Assembly (NCBI RefSeq): GCF_017591435.1
Contig: NC_059287.1
Location: forward strand, 7,691,875 to 7,755,874
Reading direction: 5' to 3'
DNA from: Portunus trituberculatus
Lineage: Eukaryota; Arthropoda; Malacostraca; Decapoda; Portunidae
Length of the DNA stretch: 64,000 nt
Position 1 is the first letter of the stretch. Each line of letters begins with the position of its first letter. Below are positions 9,060-27,578 of the stretch, piece by piece. The notes beneath the pieces are model-generated. The model did not search any database and was not told where the DNA came from. It saw nothing but the letters and a program-made list of their open reading frames with translations. Both the position numbers and the translations under genes were made by a program.

Positions 9060-11870
9060 TGCTCGTGTGGTCCCGTCTCCATATCTACACTTATCCAATT
9101 TTTCTTTAAAACTATGTACACTCTTTGCTGATACCACTTCCTCACTCAAACTGTTCCAAGTCTCAACACATCTTTATGGAAACTAAATTTTTAACATCTC
9201 TCAGACATCGTCCCTTCCTTAGTTTCTTACTATGCGATCTTGTGCTTCTAAAGTCATATTCTTCTCTCAGGATCAGTTTCTCATTATCCACTTCATCCAT
9301 TCCGTTAATCAATTTATAAACTTGTATCAGATCCCTCTCTCTTCTCTGCTCCAAGGTTGGTAGATCCATTGCCTTTAGTCTCTCCTCATATGCCATCCCT
9401 TTAAATTCTGGAACCATTCTTGTAGCCATTTTTGTAGTCTCTAATTTTCTTATGTGTTTCTTTTATGGGGAGTCCACACAACTCCTGCATATTCCAATCT
9501 AGGTCTTATTTTAGTACTTATCAATTTCTTCATCATTTCCTTGTCCATATAGTGAAATGCTACTCCAATATTCCTTAGCAAATTATACGTCTCTCTGAAA
9601 ATTCTATCAATATGGCTTACCGGTTGATTATTTTCTTCCATTGTCACTCCCAAGTCCTTTTCCTTTTTACTTTTTCTAGTTCTACTCCATCTCCCATCTT
9701 ATAGATTCCCACTGGTCGTCTTTCACTTTTTCCCATTTCCATGACATGGCTTTTGTCCACATTGAATTCCATCTCCCATTTTTGCTCCATTTCCAGATCT
9801 TGTTTAAGTCTTCCTGTAGTATTTCACAATCCTCTTTTGTTTAATGACTCTGCACAGTTTCGCATCGTCCGCAAACAGATTTATGTAGCTGTTCACTCCT
9901 CTGGCATGTCATTTATATATACGAGAAAAGTATTGGTGCCAATACTGACCCCTGTGGCACTCCGCTGTCTACTGTTCTCCACTTGGACTTCATATCTTTA
10001 ACTATCGTCCTTATTTCTCTCCCCCTTAAGTAATTCTTCATCCATCTCAATGTGCTTCCTTTTAAGCCACCCTTCTCCTCTAACTTCCATAGTAATCTTT
10101 CATGTGGCACTTTATCAAAAGCCTTTTTTAGATCTAAATAAATACAGTCAACCCATCCTCTCTCTCTTGTACTTTATCAACTATTCTAGAGTAGAAACTC
10201 AATAAATTTGTCACACATGACCGACCTTTTCTAAAACCAAATTGGCTATTTGATAATATTTTGTTGTCTTCAAGAAACTCCATCCATTGCTTCTTTATTA
10301 CTTTTTCACACATCTTGCATATTACACTAGTTAGTGATACCGGTCTGTAATTTAAAGGTTCTTCCTTCCTTCCGCTCTTATATATGGGAACCACCTCAGC
10401 TCTTTTCCACTCCACTGGCACTGTTCCATTTTCTATTGAGCATTTTATGATGTTGTATATTGGACTTGCTAGTTCTTCCTACATTCTTTCAGTATTCTGC
10501 CTGAGACTTCATCCGGTCCCATTGCCTTTTCCTCATCCAATTCCGTCATCAACTTTTTATTTCAAGCTTGGTTACTTTAATCTCTTTCATATAGACAGTC
10601 TCTCTATTACCCTGTGGTCTTTCAAATTTGGATTCCTTAGTAAAGACCTCATGAAATTTACTATTTAACAGTTCTGCCATACTTTTGGGTCTTCCACCAT
10701 TCTGTTTTCTCCTTTTAACCTTTCTATTGTTTCTTTTTGTCTTATTTTTCCATTTATGAATCTGTAGAACAATTTTGGTTGTTCCTTACATTTTTGACAA
10801 TGTCCTTTTCATAGTTCTTTCTTCTTCCTTTCTCACCTTAGCATATTCATTTCTTGCTGTTTTGAAGTTTTCCTTATTTTCTGGATTTCTGTTTCTTCTC
10901 CACCTTTTCCATGCTCCATCTCGTTTCTCCTTTGCCCTAGCACATCTTGCATTAAACCAATCTTTCTTTCCTTCTTCTTTAGGTCTATATTTCGGAACAT
11001 ATTCCCTGACCCCAGTTTTGTATATTTCCAAAAATAAGTTATATTTCTCTTGAACCGTTAATGAGTTTTCCATCTCCTCCCAGTTTACGTTTTAAAATAG
11101 TTCTTGAGATTCTCAATATCAGCCTTTCTGTAATTTAATCGGTCTCCTTTGTATGATTCATCTCTATCTTCCTTTCCTTCTTCTATATCCATTTCTAATA
11201 TTACATGGTCACTCTTTCCCAATGGGCACTTGTATCTTATATCATCGTTAATTGGTATATCCCTTGTAAAAACTAGGTCTAATCTTGCTGGCTCATCGTT
11301 TCCTCTGAATCTTGTGTTTTCCTTTACTCTTTGGACCATCAAATTATCTATCATTAGGTTCAGGAATCTATCTCCCAGGCATCTTCCCCCATACCACTTT
11401 CATAATTTTCCCAGTCTACCTCCTTACAGTTGAAATCTCCTACCAATATCACTTTTCTCCTTTCCTTAATGATTCTTGTAAGACTCCTTATTGTGTCATC
11501 TATCATGTCTCTATATTCTTGGTTAGTCCATGAGTTTGTTTTGGTGGCACATATGTTCCAATGATTGTTAACTCCTTTTTATTAATATGCATCTTAACAT
11601 ACAGTATTTCTGATTTTCCTTCCCAAACTCCACTTGATTTACCACTATCTCCTTCCTTAACATCATCATGACTCCTCCTCCTCCTTTACCCACTCTGTCT
11701 CTCCTCCATATATTATACCTTTTATCTATGTCTATTTTTATTGCCTCATTTAACTTTGTTTCCACCAGGCATACAATATCTGGTTCTTCTTTCTTTATGT
11801 AATCTCTTAATTCTAATTTACTAGATAAAATCCCATCTATGTTTGTATACATCATTTTTAATCTCTTGTT
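9060..11870 (-). pseudogene. LINE-A copy 4 ORF2 (endonuclease-reverse transcriptase), broken
   Basis: The endonuclease starts MYTNIDGILSSKLELRDYIK (~11850), followed by CLVETKLNEA, GKGGGGVMMMLRK, GDFNCKEVDW and SDHVILEMD (~11210). RT motifs are PVEWKRAEVVPIYKSG, LNYRPVSLTSV, FGFRKGRSCVTN, AFDKVPHERLLWKLEEKGG, SGVPQGSVLAPI and the FADDAKLC box near 9870. The carboxyl end is GMDEVDNEKLILREEYDFRS. Single-base losses at about 9190, 9470, 9680, 9840, 9900 and 10150 split it into short frames. Upstream of the catalytic box it still has the ~22 bases that the 27.8-kb copy has lost. Confidence 0.85.
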
Positions 11871-11899
11871 CTTATCATTTTTAGTTAAACTTGCTCCAT

Positions 11900-12060
11900 T
11901 TTTTTCTCTTCTTTCTCTTTTATATACCATTTCCTTATCCTGTCTCCTATAATTCTCCAAAAAATGCCTTCTTCTCCTCCTCTGACCTTTCATTATTTTT
12001 TTCTCTTGCTTCTGCCACCAGTTCATTGTGTCTCTTCCTTTCCTCCTCGTTTCTATTTTT

Positions 12061-12138
<78 letters not shown>

Positions 12139-12775
12139 TTGCAACCTTTTGTTTTTCTATATAGTACTTCTTCTGCTGCTGCTTGTGATTTTAGTAATAT
12201 CTTAATTGGTCTCACTGTTCCTTCTTGATATGGTCCCATTCTATGGATTTCTTCTACTTCCTCTTCTAAGTTCTGTCTATCCTCGTCATTCAGATGTTTT
12301 AGTAGGTCTTTTACTGATTTCATTTCGTCTTTTTCCCTTCTTGGTCTATATTTAACATTTTTTTCTTTCAGTCCAAAAATAATTACACTCTTCTTTTTTT
12401 CGGCAATTTCTCTTACTAAATTTTCTTTTTTCTTGAGGACTCCTATCATTTTGCTTGTCATATTTTCATCTCTTTCTTTTAACTGTTCTTGAAATACTTC
12501 TTGAAATGATTCCTTGTCTTTCTTATCTTGGATTCTCCATGCTTATATTTCTTTTTTAATCACGTCTTGTACTCTTTCTTCTTCTTTGTTAACTAGATCT
12601 TTTAGCTTATCTTTTTCTTTCTCGGCTTTACTGAGTCCTTCTTCCATCAATTTCTTGTAGTTCGGTATTTGGACTTTTAATTCTTTATTTTCGGTTCTTA
12701 GCCTAGTTTCGTTTTCTTCCACTCTTCGTATCCTTTCTTTCAATTTCTGGAGCTCTTTATCCTGTTCTTCATAAG
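11900..12775 (-). pseudogene. LINE-A copy 4 ORF1 with internal (TA)n expansion
   Basis: Minus-strand frames encode the coiled coil (ENETRLRTENKELKVQIPNY, ~12720-12560), then AEKKKSVIIFGLKEKNVK and RMGPYQEGTVRPIKILLKS (~12460-12170). After a 75-bp (TA)n run at 12063-12137 comes NEEERKRHNELVAEAREKNN. The microsatellite has grown inside the coding region. The first part of ORF1 is absent. Confidence 0.7.
12063..12137. repeat. (TA)n microsatellite
   Basis: An uninterrupted dinucleotide run of about 75 bases lies inside LINE-A copy 4 ORF1. Its Tyr-Ile open frames on both strands are artefacts. Confidence 0.95.
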
Positions 12776-13430
12776 TTTTGCAATATTAATATTTTTCATA
12801 TTAGACAGTTTGTTTCATTCATTCCATATTGCACATATACTAGGTATTCATTTTAGTGGGTTAGATAAGGGTGCTATTACATCTCATGGCATAAAGAAAA
12901 AGTTCTCAGCAAACTACTTGCTCACATTATAATACAGTGGTACATATTTTCACCACTGGAAATTGTTAGCTCCTAAGACATTAGTTTTACCAAATTTATC
13001 ATTAAGGTAAATAATGTTAGGTTTAGTTAAGTTAGTTTAGATTAGGGGAGTATATAGTTGGTTTGATTAGATTTAGTTCATTGTTAAGGTAGATTTAGTT
13101 ATGCTTAGTTTGGTTACATTAGGTTTAATTTATTTTCATACCAAACTTGTCATCAATTCTAGGTAAGGTTTAGATAATTTCCTGTCAATTTGTTAAGATA
13201 AGTTAGGTTAGGTTTAGCTAAGTTAGGTATAGCTAAGTTTGGTTTATTTATTTATTTTTTGTTATTGTCATGTGAGAGAATTTTTATTTTGATAATTTTG
13301 ATGTGCTTTGAATGAATGTAGTAACCATTTTCATTGCAAATCAATGTTTTACATGTTTGGGATAATCAAGAAAATAGAAAAAAGACCTTCCTCCCCCCAA
13401 AAAGTAGTTTCATTACAAAATGTTAGATAG
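12776..13430. other. AT-rich spacer with degenerate TTAGG-like repeats
   Basis: No gene is recognised. Bases ~13010-13245 are rich in TTAGGTT, GTTTAGTTAAG and GTTAGGTTAGG words, which resemble degenerate interstitial copies of the arthropod telomere repeat TTAGG. Confidence 0.45.
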
Positions 13431-13435
13431 GTGCA

Positions 13436-13611
<176 letters not shown>

Positions 13612-13647
13612 CTTACTTGTTATTTTTATTTATTAAATTTCTTTCAG

Positions 13648-13870
13648 AGATGGTGCTCAACCTCTACAACCCGTTGCTGCATTATCCACCAAGATGGTGG
13701 ATGTCTTGGCACCAGCAGGAGGTTCAGCTGTGTTAGGCGTTGGAAGTGCTGTGGTAGCATTTCCATCTGTACTGTTACTGTTAGTTAAGCCATCAAAAGC
13801 ATATCTATTGCAGATCCATCTCACTATCTATATAAGAAGTAAACAATCCTCTCAGGGAGGAAGTATCTAA
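13648..13870 (+). CDS. Possible terminal exon of an unrecognised gene
   Basis: A pyrimidine-rich tract ending TTTCTTTCAG is followed by an open plus-strand frame of about 74 residues. It begins DGAQPLQPVAALSTKMV and ends YIRSKQSSQGGSI before TAA. The middle (LGVGSAVVAFPSVLLLLV) is hydrophobic and could span a membrane. I do not recognise the protein and no further plus-strand exons are visible nearby. It lies in what should be an intron of the minus-strand PAXBP1-like gene, so it may be a retroposed or chance frame. Confidence 0.25.
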
Positions 13871-13914
13871 GACAAGGCACCCTTCCCTCTTCCTGCCCCC
13901 ATACTCCTCATACA

Positions 13915-14030
13915 CAGTGTAGAGAGCCACCACTCAAGTGGGTCTTTTCTTTTAATCTCTCTTATTGTTTTTTTTTTTTTTTGCCCTTGGCTGGCCCTCT
14001 TCCCTATGTAAAGAAAAAAAGTGTACCTAT
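13915..14030 (+). mobile_element. LINE-E 3' terminus fragment
   Basis: The sequence from GAGAGCCACCACTCAAGTGG through TTGCCCTTGGCTGGCCCTCT to a short A-rich tail matches the 3' end of LINE-E at 49210-49320 and its inverted copy at 52556-52660. It is a severely 5'-truncated insertion. Confidence 0.7.
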
Positions 14031-14111
14031 ATGGTGTGTGTGTGGTTGCCTCATTTTTGCTATCTTCCTCCTGGAAGAGGGTGTTGGCTTTGTCTATACA
14101 TAGACAGATAG

Positions 14112-14377
14112 TTAACCCCTTCAATACGGTGACGCCTATGTAGGCGTCATGAAGCCCCAGTAGCAAATACGGTGACGCCTACGTAGGCGTCATATTTCTT
14201 TTCTGAGCTTTCTTCAGTTCAGTTGTCCCGTATAGTGTGTTGGATACCAACTACACACGCCGTATGCTGTCCTTGAAATCCTAGTGCTCCTCCCACCATC
14301 CTTGTCTCCACCAATAACTAAAGATAAGCTACATGCTTATCCTTGTGTCTAAAATTACCCAATGGCATAGACTGTTC

Positions 14378-14424
<47 letters not shown>

Positions 14425-14487
14425 CATTCCCTCCCTCCCCATCTCCCTTCCCTCCCTCCGCCTCTCCCTCTGTTAGTTTAGGGTTAA
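14112..14487. mobile_element. P1: piggyBac-like terminus or short MITE
   Basis: A TTAA at 14112 is followed by CCCCTTCAATACGGTGACGC. This is an inverted copy of the right end of P2 (16535-16838), and the match continues about 280 bases to the (CT)n tract at 14382-14415. A second TTAA at 14484 with outward CCC could be the other end, giving a 368-bp element, but the terminal match is only a few bases. The right end is therefore uncertain. Confidence 0.5.
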
Positions 14488-15197
14488 AGTTAGTTATGTG
14501 TAAGCTGGCAGAAGTTGTCCTTTACACCTGGAAGCATTAAATACAATAAACGGATAGTTTGTTGCCTGTGTTTCTCCAAACCTAAGCAGGGTGTTTATAA
14601 AGGAAGGCAGGTGGGCATTACTGAGTGTTAGAGGGAGAGTGAATGTGAGGTATAGGAGGGTATGAAAGAAGTGGTGTAGTGTGCGGCAAATGATAAAAGC
14701 AAAGGAGTGGAAAAAAAAAGGGTGTGTTCTCTTAATGTCACCTAGGATGTGGGAGGATATAGATATACAAGGGTGGAATGGTTAATACTTTTCAAAACCA
14801 AGATGATCCATATGTGTATGGAATGATTTACTCACTCAAATTCTTGTCTATGTCATCAAGGGGCTTGGGAGATGGACTGCCTCCTACATCAAATAGACCC
14901 ATTATTAAAGTGACCACTAATATTCAATGCTTCACTACATGCTTTCATAAAACATAGCAAAGTAGGCTTTCTTATCCAAAAATAGTGGGGGAAACAATAA
15001 TACCTTGCAGGCTTAGTTTATTAATTAACACTGCTGCCTTGCCTAAAAATCTTTTTTACTTAAGTACCTTAAATAGGTTTGTGCAAGAAAAGCCAGTTTT
15101 ACAAGTGCACATTACAAGTGCCATTACAGATTGTTACAGCTTATCATTGTGAATATTTCTATCCCTAGACACACCTTCCATACTTGAATATCAACAC

Positions 15198-15327
15198 TGG
15201 AAATTATTCTTCAAATCAGTGTATCTTAGGTGACATTGTTAGTTTAGGATAAGTTAGGTCATTGGAAATTATTCTTCAAATCAATGTATCTTAAGTGACA
15301 TTGTTAGTTTAGGATAAGTTGGGTCAC
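15198..15327. repeat. Two-copy 65-bp tandem duplication
   Basis: Bases 15198-15262 are repeated at 15263-15327 with a few substitutions; both start TGGAAATTATTCTTC. The flanks from 14490 to 15880 hold no gene that I can recognise. Confidence 0.8.
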
Positions 15328-15812
15328 TTGAGGTTGCTAGGTTGAAGTTAATGCAAATTGCTTGCTGACACAACAGTTGCTGCTTCGTTTCCTCATCTGT
15401 GGTGGGTGTGGTACATCTATCATGTCAGTAACAACCAACAACAAAATGAAGTAGCAGTATATGTGACTACACGTGCGTGGGTCATATGCTGTTTGTTTAC
15501 ATCGGGTGAAGTGGAGTCAGTGGACAGAGACACTATTATTGATTATGTTTGCCTTCAAATATACCTAAATTTCATATATTCTTAATCTTTTAATACAGAA
15601 ATGCCTCAGACATGTTTATTTGCTCAAATCATCATAACTGGATTAGTTTCAGTCCATAAGTTTCACCACTATGTTGCGGTTGGCATCCCTGCGCTAAGTC
15701 GAGCTAATGATGAGGGGTTACCAAGCCATAACTTTTCCACCTATGTCACATCATAGCTACGATCGCTTGTCATGACTTATGTCTCGCTAACGAAAGTTTT
15801 ATAAATACGGGC

Positions 15813-15857
15813 CCTGGTGTGGATCTGCCAGGTATTGCTACTGGAAAATATAAGGGC
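15813..15857 (+). repeat. 45-bp dispersed repeat end
   Basis: This is the inverted partner of bases 1-45. It lies just outside the remnant Tigger copy. Confidence 0.6.
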
Positions 15858-15887
15858 TAAGATTGGCAAGAAGTTTTCGACCGGCGA

Positions 15888-16130
15888 CTGTACATACATA
15901 CATTAGTGTACATTATAATGACTTAGTCTTAAATGAAACTGCTTAAATGTTTAACTTCATAATTTTTACTTTCATTAACCCCTTCGCGCCGGATGTTAAA
16001 AAAGCCCGCCTGTATGGTATACGGGTGGTAGTGCCGCGCCAGAGGAAACTCATGCAAGCTTGTCATACTTGTCGTCTTTGTGTATTATGCTGCTATTTTT
16101 AGTCACTATATCGCCTTGAAGAGGAAAGTG

Positions 16131-16224
<94 letters not shown>

Positions 16225-16325
16225 TTGCTAATATTTCAGACACAAGTGGGACGCATGTAGCTTATCTTCGAGAGGAAGAGGGAAGGAGGAAGGAGAGGAA
16301 TGGAAGGAAGGAGGAGGAGGAGGAG

Positions 16326-16399
<74 letters not shown>

Positions 16400-16515
16400 G
16401 AAAATTTGTTGTTTTGTATTTGTGTGTGTGTGTTTTCACGAATGTTACAAGGCGGGATGCATGTAACTTATCTTCGAGAGGAGAGGGGATGGAGGGAAGG
16501 GAGATGGGGAGATGG

Positions 16516-16610
<95 letters not shown>

Positions 16611-16980
16611 GAACAGTCTATGCCATTGGGTAATTTTAGACATAAGGCGGGACGCATGTAGCTTATCTTTAGTGATTCGTGGAGACAAGGATGGTGGGAG
16701 GAGCACTAGGATTTCAAAGACAGCATACGGCGTGTGTAGTTGGTATCCAACACACTATACGGGACAACTGAACTGAAGAAAGCTCAGAAAAGAAATATGA
16801 CGCCTACGTAGGCGTCACCGTACTTGCTATTGAAGGGATTAAACCTTTTACTATACTACGATGCACTCTCACTTTGTTTACTCTCAATGGAAGTTCAAGT
16901 CATGGGTCAAACTTGTTATAATTGGTTTGCTTAACGAAAATTCACGCATGAATGGTTTTTTAGGAACGTAACCGGTTCAT
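15888..16980 (-). mobile_element. Tigger-like remnant, interrupted by P2
   Basis: Bases 15888-15978 and 16843-16980 together are the reverse complement of 59095-59315, the left part of the complete Tigger derivative at 59.1 kb. The two halves are separated exactly at a TTAA by the P2 element. No transposase sequence is retained here. Confidence 0.7.
15975..16842. mobile_element. P2: 860-bp piggyBac-like element with TTAA duplication
   Basis: The element occupies 15979-16838 between TTAA at 15975-15978 and TTAA at 16839-16842. Its ends read CCCCTTCGCGCCGG and, inverted, TCCCTTCAATAGC. The related Tigger at 59.1 kb has a single TTAA at 59233-59236 in the same sequence context, so it shows the empty site. 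P2 has no transposase frame. It contains three GA-rich tracts (16134-16221, 16330-16396, 16519-16606) and three copies of a GGGACGCATGTAGCTTATCT-type module. TTAA duplication and CCC-type ends are hallmarks of piggyBac-type MITEs. Confidence 0.75.
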
Positions 16981-17339
16981 TATCTCTCATCTTGCCTAGA
17001 AATTGATAAAAATGATAATAATACAGCACACTCACATCTGTGTCCTCACCACACACATGCTAGGTGCCTCACACTAGCACAAAACATACCCTACTAAAAA
17101 CTGATACGTGATTGACTAAGTGTCCATCATCTTAAAAACAATGGACCAATGACAGGTCTTGATATATGACAGATGGATCAAACATACACAAACTCTGCGG
17201 TATAAAATAAGGGCAGAATTTGAAAAGTACTACAATCATGCCTGACAGAGTATAAGGGTTAAAAATTTCTTAAAGGAAAGGAAGGGAAAAGAGTACTACA
17301 AAACAAGGAAAGTGCACGAATAAAAGAGCGAGAGCGAGA

Positions 17340-17354
17340 GAGAGAGAGAGAGAT
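17340..17354. repeat. Short (GA)n tract
   Basis: A short GA run is followed by ATGAAAGGGTTAAC, which resembles another piggyBac-type terminus facing outward; no partner end is identified. Confidence 0.3.
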
Positions 17355-17525
17355 GAAAGGGTTAACAGTGCATAGCCTGGACATCCAGCAAGCTACAGGG
17401 AGTTTAACTGAATACCTTGGCAAGGAAATGAAATGCAGTGCTTGATTTAAAAATCACTCATTTCCCAAATTAGTCTGGTTTAAGTGAAGTTTTACTGTCC
17501 ACAGCAATCTGCAATATCATCTCAC

Positions 17526-24235
<6,710 letters not shown>

Positions 24236-24480
24236 GCTGCGCGGCGCTTCCCTGCTTGGCCTCATCAATGGCAATGGTTGGGCTCTCGAGAAAGAAATCT
24301 CGGCGCCGCGCTCCTCGGCTCCTCGAGCTTCTTCGCTCGGCACCAGCGGGGACACTGCTCTTCTTGTAACGGTTCGCTCTTTATTTTGTTTATGTGATGT
24401 AATAATGCTTTGTATACTAGTATTTTACAGTGTCATTTTTATTGGCGTCTTATGGTCTTGTTTTATGTACTGTCATAACA
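24236..24480 (-). promoter_or_regulatory. 5'UTR and likely promoter zone of the PAXBP1-like gene
   Basis: GC-rich sequence from 24236 to ~24360 becomes AT-rich beyond it, as expected at a transcription start. On the minus strand a CCAAT word is present at ~24440. The 3' end of LINE-B begins at about 24480, so the available upstream region is only ~240 bases from the ATG. Confidence 0.35.
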
Positions 24481-24749
24481 TAACAACATAAATCATAGGA
24501 TAACAAAGGGCCACCAGGGCCCATCTAGATTATCCTGTATTAGTCGCACTGCGACCTCGTCATCAGTACTTAAAGATACACTTACAAGTACACAATACAT
24601 TATATACTAATTATAAATATTTGGCCCATTAACAGGGCTAAGTCCTGCAGTGAATTCCTCTACAATCTGTGATCCCCATACATGGGGATCATGTCTTGTT
24701 TAACTATAGTAAATTTCTTATAAAAACTATCATGCAGCGTTATACATAA

Positions 24750-27578
24750 TTATAAATCTAATAAATTTAAGTGATTATCTAATCTGTTTTTAAACATTGT
24801 CAAACTAGTGCTATTTACAACCCTCTCTGGCAATGCATTCCAGAAGTCTACCACCCTATGACCAAAGAAATATTTTTTTATATCTAACCAGCAGCCTTGC
24901 TTTCTAATCTTCTTGCCATGATTTCTAGTCCTACTTCCCTCCTCTAAGGTAAAGAAAGATCTCACATCTATGTAGTTTGTATCTGAGAACATTTTAAATA
25001 ACTCTATCATATCCCCTCTTATACATCTCCTCTCAAATGAAAACATGTTTAATTCCTTTAATCTATCTCTATACTCCAGGCGCTTTAATGCTGGTATCAT
25101 CCTAGTTGCTCTTCTCTAAACTGCTTCTAACATGTTGATATCCTGCCTATAATGGAGTGACCAGGCCTGTATGCAATACTCTAAATGGGGCCTAACATAG
25201 GAATTATATAAGCTACTTACTTTTATAACTAACATTTCTATTTATAAAACCCAGGATCCTATTTGCCCTATTTCTTGCTTCTAAACATTGCTTTGAAAAT
25301 TTCATAGTCCTGTCTATCACTACTCCTAAATCCTTTCCCTCCTCTACTGCCTCTAGCCAACATCCCTCCATCTCATAGCTAAAGTTTGTGTTGTCTTTAC
25401 CTAAATGCATAACCTGACACTTTTTAGAATTAAACTCCATCTGCCACCTGTCTGCCCATGCTATCAGGGTGTCCAGGTCTCGTTGTATTCTGTAATTGTC
25501 CTTTTCACCCTGTACTGCACATGCTATCTTAGTATCATCTGCAAACTTTGATACTTTGCTACTAATTCCTATATCTAAATCGTTAATGTACACCAAGAAA
25601 AGAAGAGGTCCTAGCACTGATCCTTGGGGTACCCCACTAACCACTTCCTTCCACTCAGACATTGCCCCATTTAATACTACTCTCTGTTTCCTATCAGAAA
25701 GCCATTCACTAATCCAATCAACTAACCTACTCCCTATCCCATGTAGTCTCAATTTGTACACTAGCCTCCTATGCGGTACCTTATCAAACGCCTTGCTAAA
25801 ATCTAGATATATAACATCTATGCTATTTCCATCATCTAACTCCTTGGTAATATATTCTAAGTTATCGAGCAAATTTGTAAGACAGGACCTCCCTGATCTA
25901 AAGCCATGTTGGGTATCTCTAATTAAGCTATTCTCATTTAAATGCTCCCAAATACTACCCTTAATGATTTTCTCTAGTATCTTACATACTATACTAGTTA
26001 AACTGATCGGTCTATAATTATTTGCATCCTCCTTCCTATCTTTTTTAAATATTGGAGTAACATTAGCTAACTTCCAGTCCTGAGGTATCTCAGTAAACCT
26101 AAGTGATCTTTCAAAGATTAACTTAAGTGCTTCAGAAATACTGTCTACACCCTCCCTAAGTACTCTGGCATGTAGCTCATCAGGACCACTAGCTTTCCTA
26201 TCGTCTAGTTCAAGAATAAATTTCCTAATAATTCCCGGTTTTATATCAATATTTTCTAAAGCTCTTAAACTACTCGTCGCACTGTTTGTAACAGGATTTC
26301 CTATTCTTTCCCTAGTAAATACTTTAGAAAATTATTCATTCAATAATTCTACTATGTCTTCATTTTGATCCACTACTACACCATATTTTCTGAGTGGTCC
26401 AATCCTATCCTTATTTCTTTTATCCCTGACCTTGTAATAACTATATAATTTTTTGGGATCTTTACTCCCAGCTCTAGCTAGTTTTATCTCTGCCTGCCTT
26501 TTACTTTTTTTATAACCTTACTCAAATCATCCCTGACCTGTCTGTACCTAATCAAATCTACATCTTCCCCACTTTTCTGCAACTCTCTATATGCCCTCTT
26601 CTTCTCTCTGATCTGTCTACCTATCTCGTGAGTCCACCATAATGGCTTCCTGTATCTCTGCCTTATATCATTGTAAGGGATACACTGCATCACTATACTC
26701 TTTACTACAACCTTAAAAATATCCCACATCTCCTGTGCAGTTTTATTTCTAAAACTATCTTCCCAGTTTACCTCTTCTAATAACTGACGTAACCTACCAT
26801 AATTGCCTTTCTGATAGTTTGGGACTCTAGTCTTATTCACTATATTATCCCTACTGGAATTAATGATAAATCTAATTATATGATGGTCACTGTTTGCTAA
26901 AGTCTCTCCTACCTCAACTTCCTTTAAACAATGCTCAATATTTGTTAGTACTATGTCTAAAACCTTCCTCCCCCTAGTAGGTTTATCTACCATCTGCACT
27001 AAATAGTTATCCTGAAAACTTTCCATAAACTTATTTTCACTAGCATCTCCTACCATCCTCTCCCAGTTTACTGACTTAAGATTAAAATCCCCTAAGATAC
27101 TTGTCTGACTAGTACACCCCCTATTTATCTCATCTACCATAAGGTTGTCTACATCTGCTGACTGGTTAGGTGGTCTATAAAAAGCTCCTACTCTAATAAC
27201 CTTACTTTTGTTTACTCTAACATTCAGCCATAAGGACTCTACTCTGTTATCTACCTTAATACCATTAACCTGACTGGAAATGAAGGATTTTTTTACATAA
27301 ATAACTACTCCTCCACCTATCCTACCATTCCTCTGGTGTAAATACATAATGTATCCATCTACTTCATATTCTTTCATATTTTCCCTAAACTTTTCCTCAT
27401 TTACCCATGCCTCTGTGACACATACAACATCTAAGTCCTCCTCAACTATATAACTAGATAACTCGTCCTTCTTGTTCCTAAGACTCCTGGCATTTACATA
27501 AAAACATTTAAGTCCTGCTACCTTCCTAGATGCTGTCTCCTTATTTGGAATCATAATCTTATTCTCTCCTATTTGCAC
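24750..27578 (-). pseudogene. LINE-B ORF2 (endonuclease-reverse transcriptase), few lesions
   Basis: Endonuclease motifs are CFYVNARSLRNKKDEL, VTEAWVNEE, GGGVVIYVKKS, ILGDFNLKSVNWE and SDHHIIRFI. RT motifs are NNYRPISLTSIVCK, HGFRSGRSCLTN, YLDFSKAFDKVPHRRL, SGVPQGSVLGPLLFLVYIND and FADDTKIAC. A carboxyl region with FGHRVVDFWNALPERVV follows. Lesions that I can place are a frameshift in an A-run near 26505, a nonsense codon near 26333 (LLNE then stop then FSKVF), a frameshift near 25213 and a nonsense codon near 25117. Catalytic residues are intact. Confidence 0.85.

Larger units (their letters stand above)
9003..12775 (-). mobile_element. LINE-A copy 4, nearly complete
   Basis: This minus-strand copy begins inside ORF1 at ~12775 and ends with the family 3' terminus and (CA)n at ~9003. 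It is very similar to the opposite-strand copy at 27807-30404. Only the amino end of ORF1 and the 5'UTR are missing. Confidence 0.85.

Noticed and set aside
15198..15327. CRISPR-like or satellite array
   Set aside because: Only two adjacent copies with no spacer pattern; a simple tandem duplication in a eukaryotic genome.
14112..16842. One 2.7-kb piggyBac element with ~280-bp terminal repeats
   Set aside because: The empty-site comparison shows that the right TTAA pairs with 15975, not with 14112, so P1 and P2 are separate insertions with inverted related ends.
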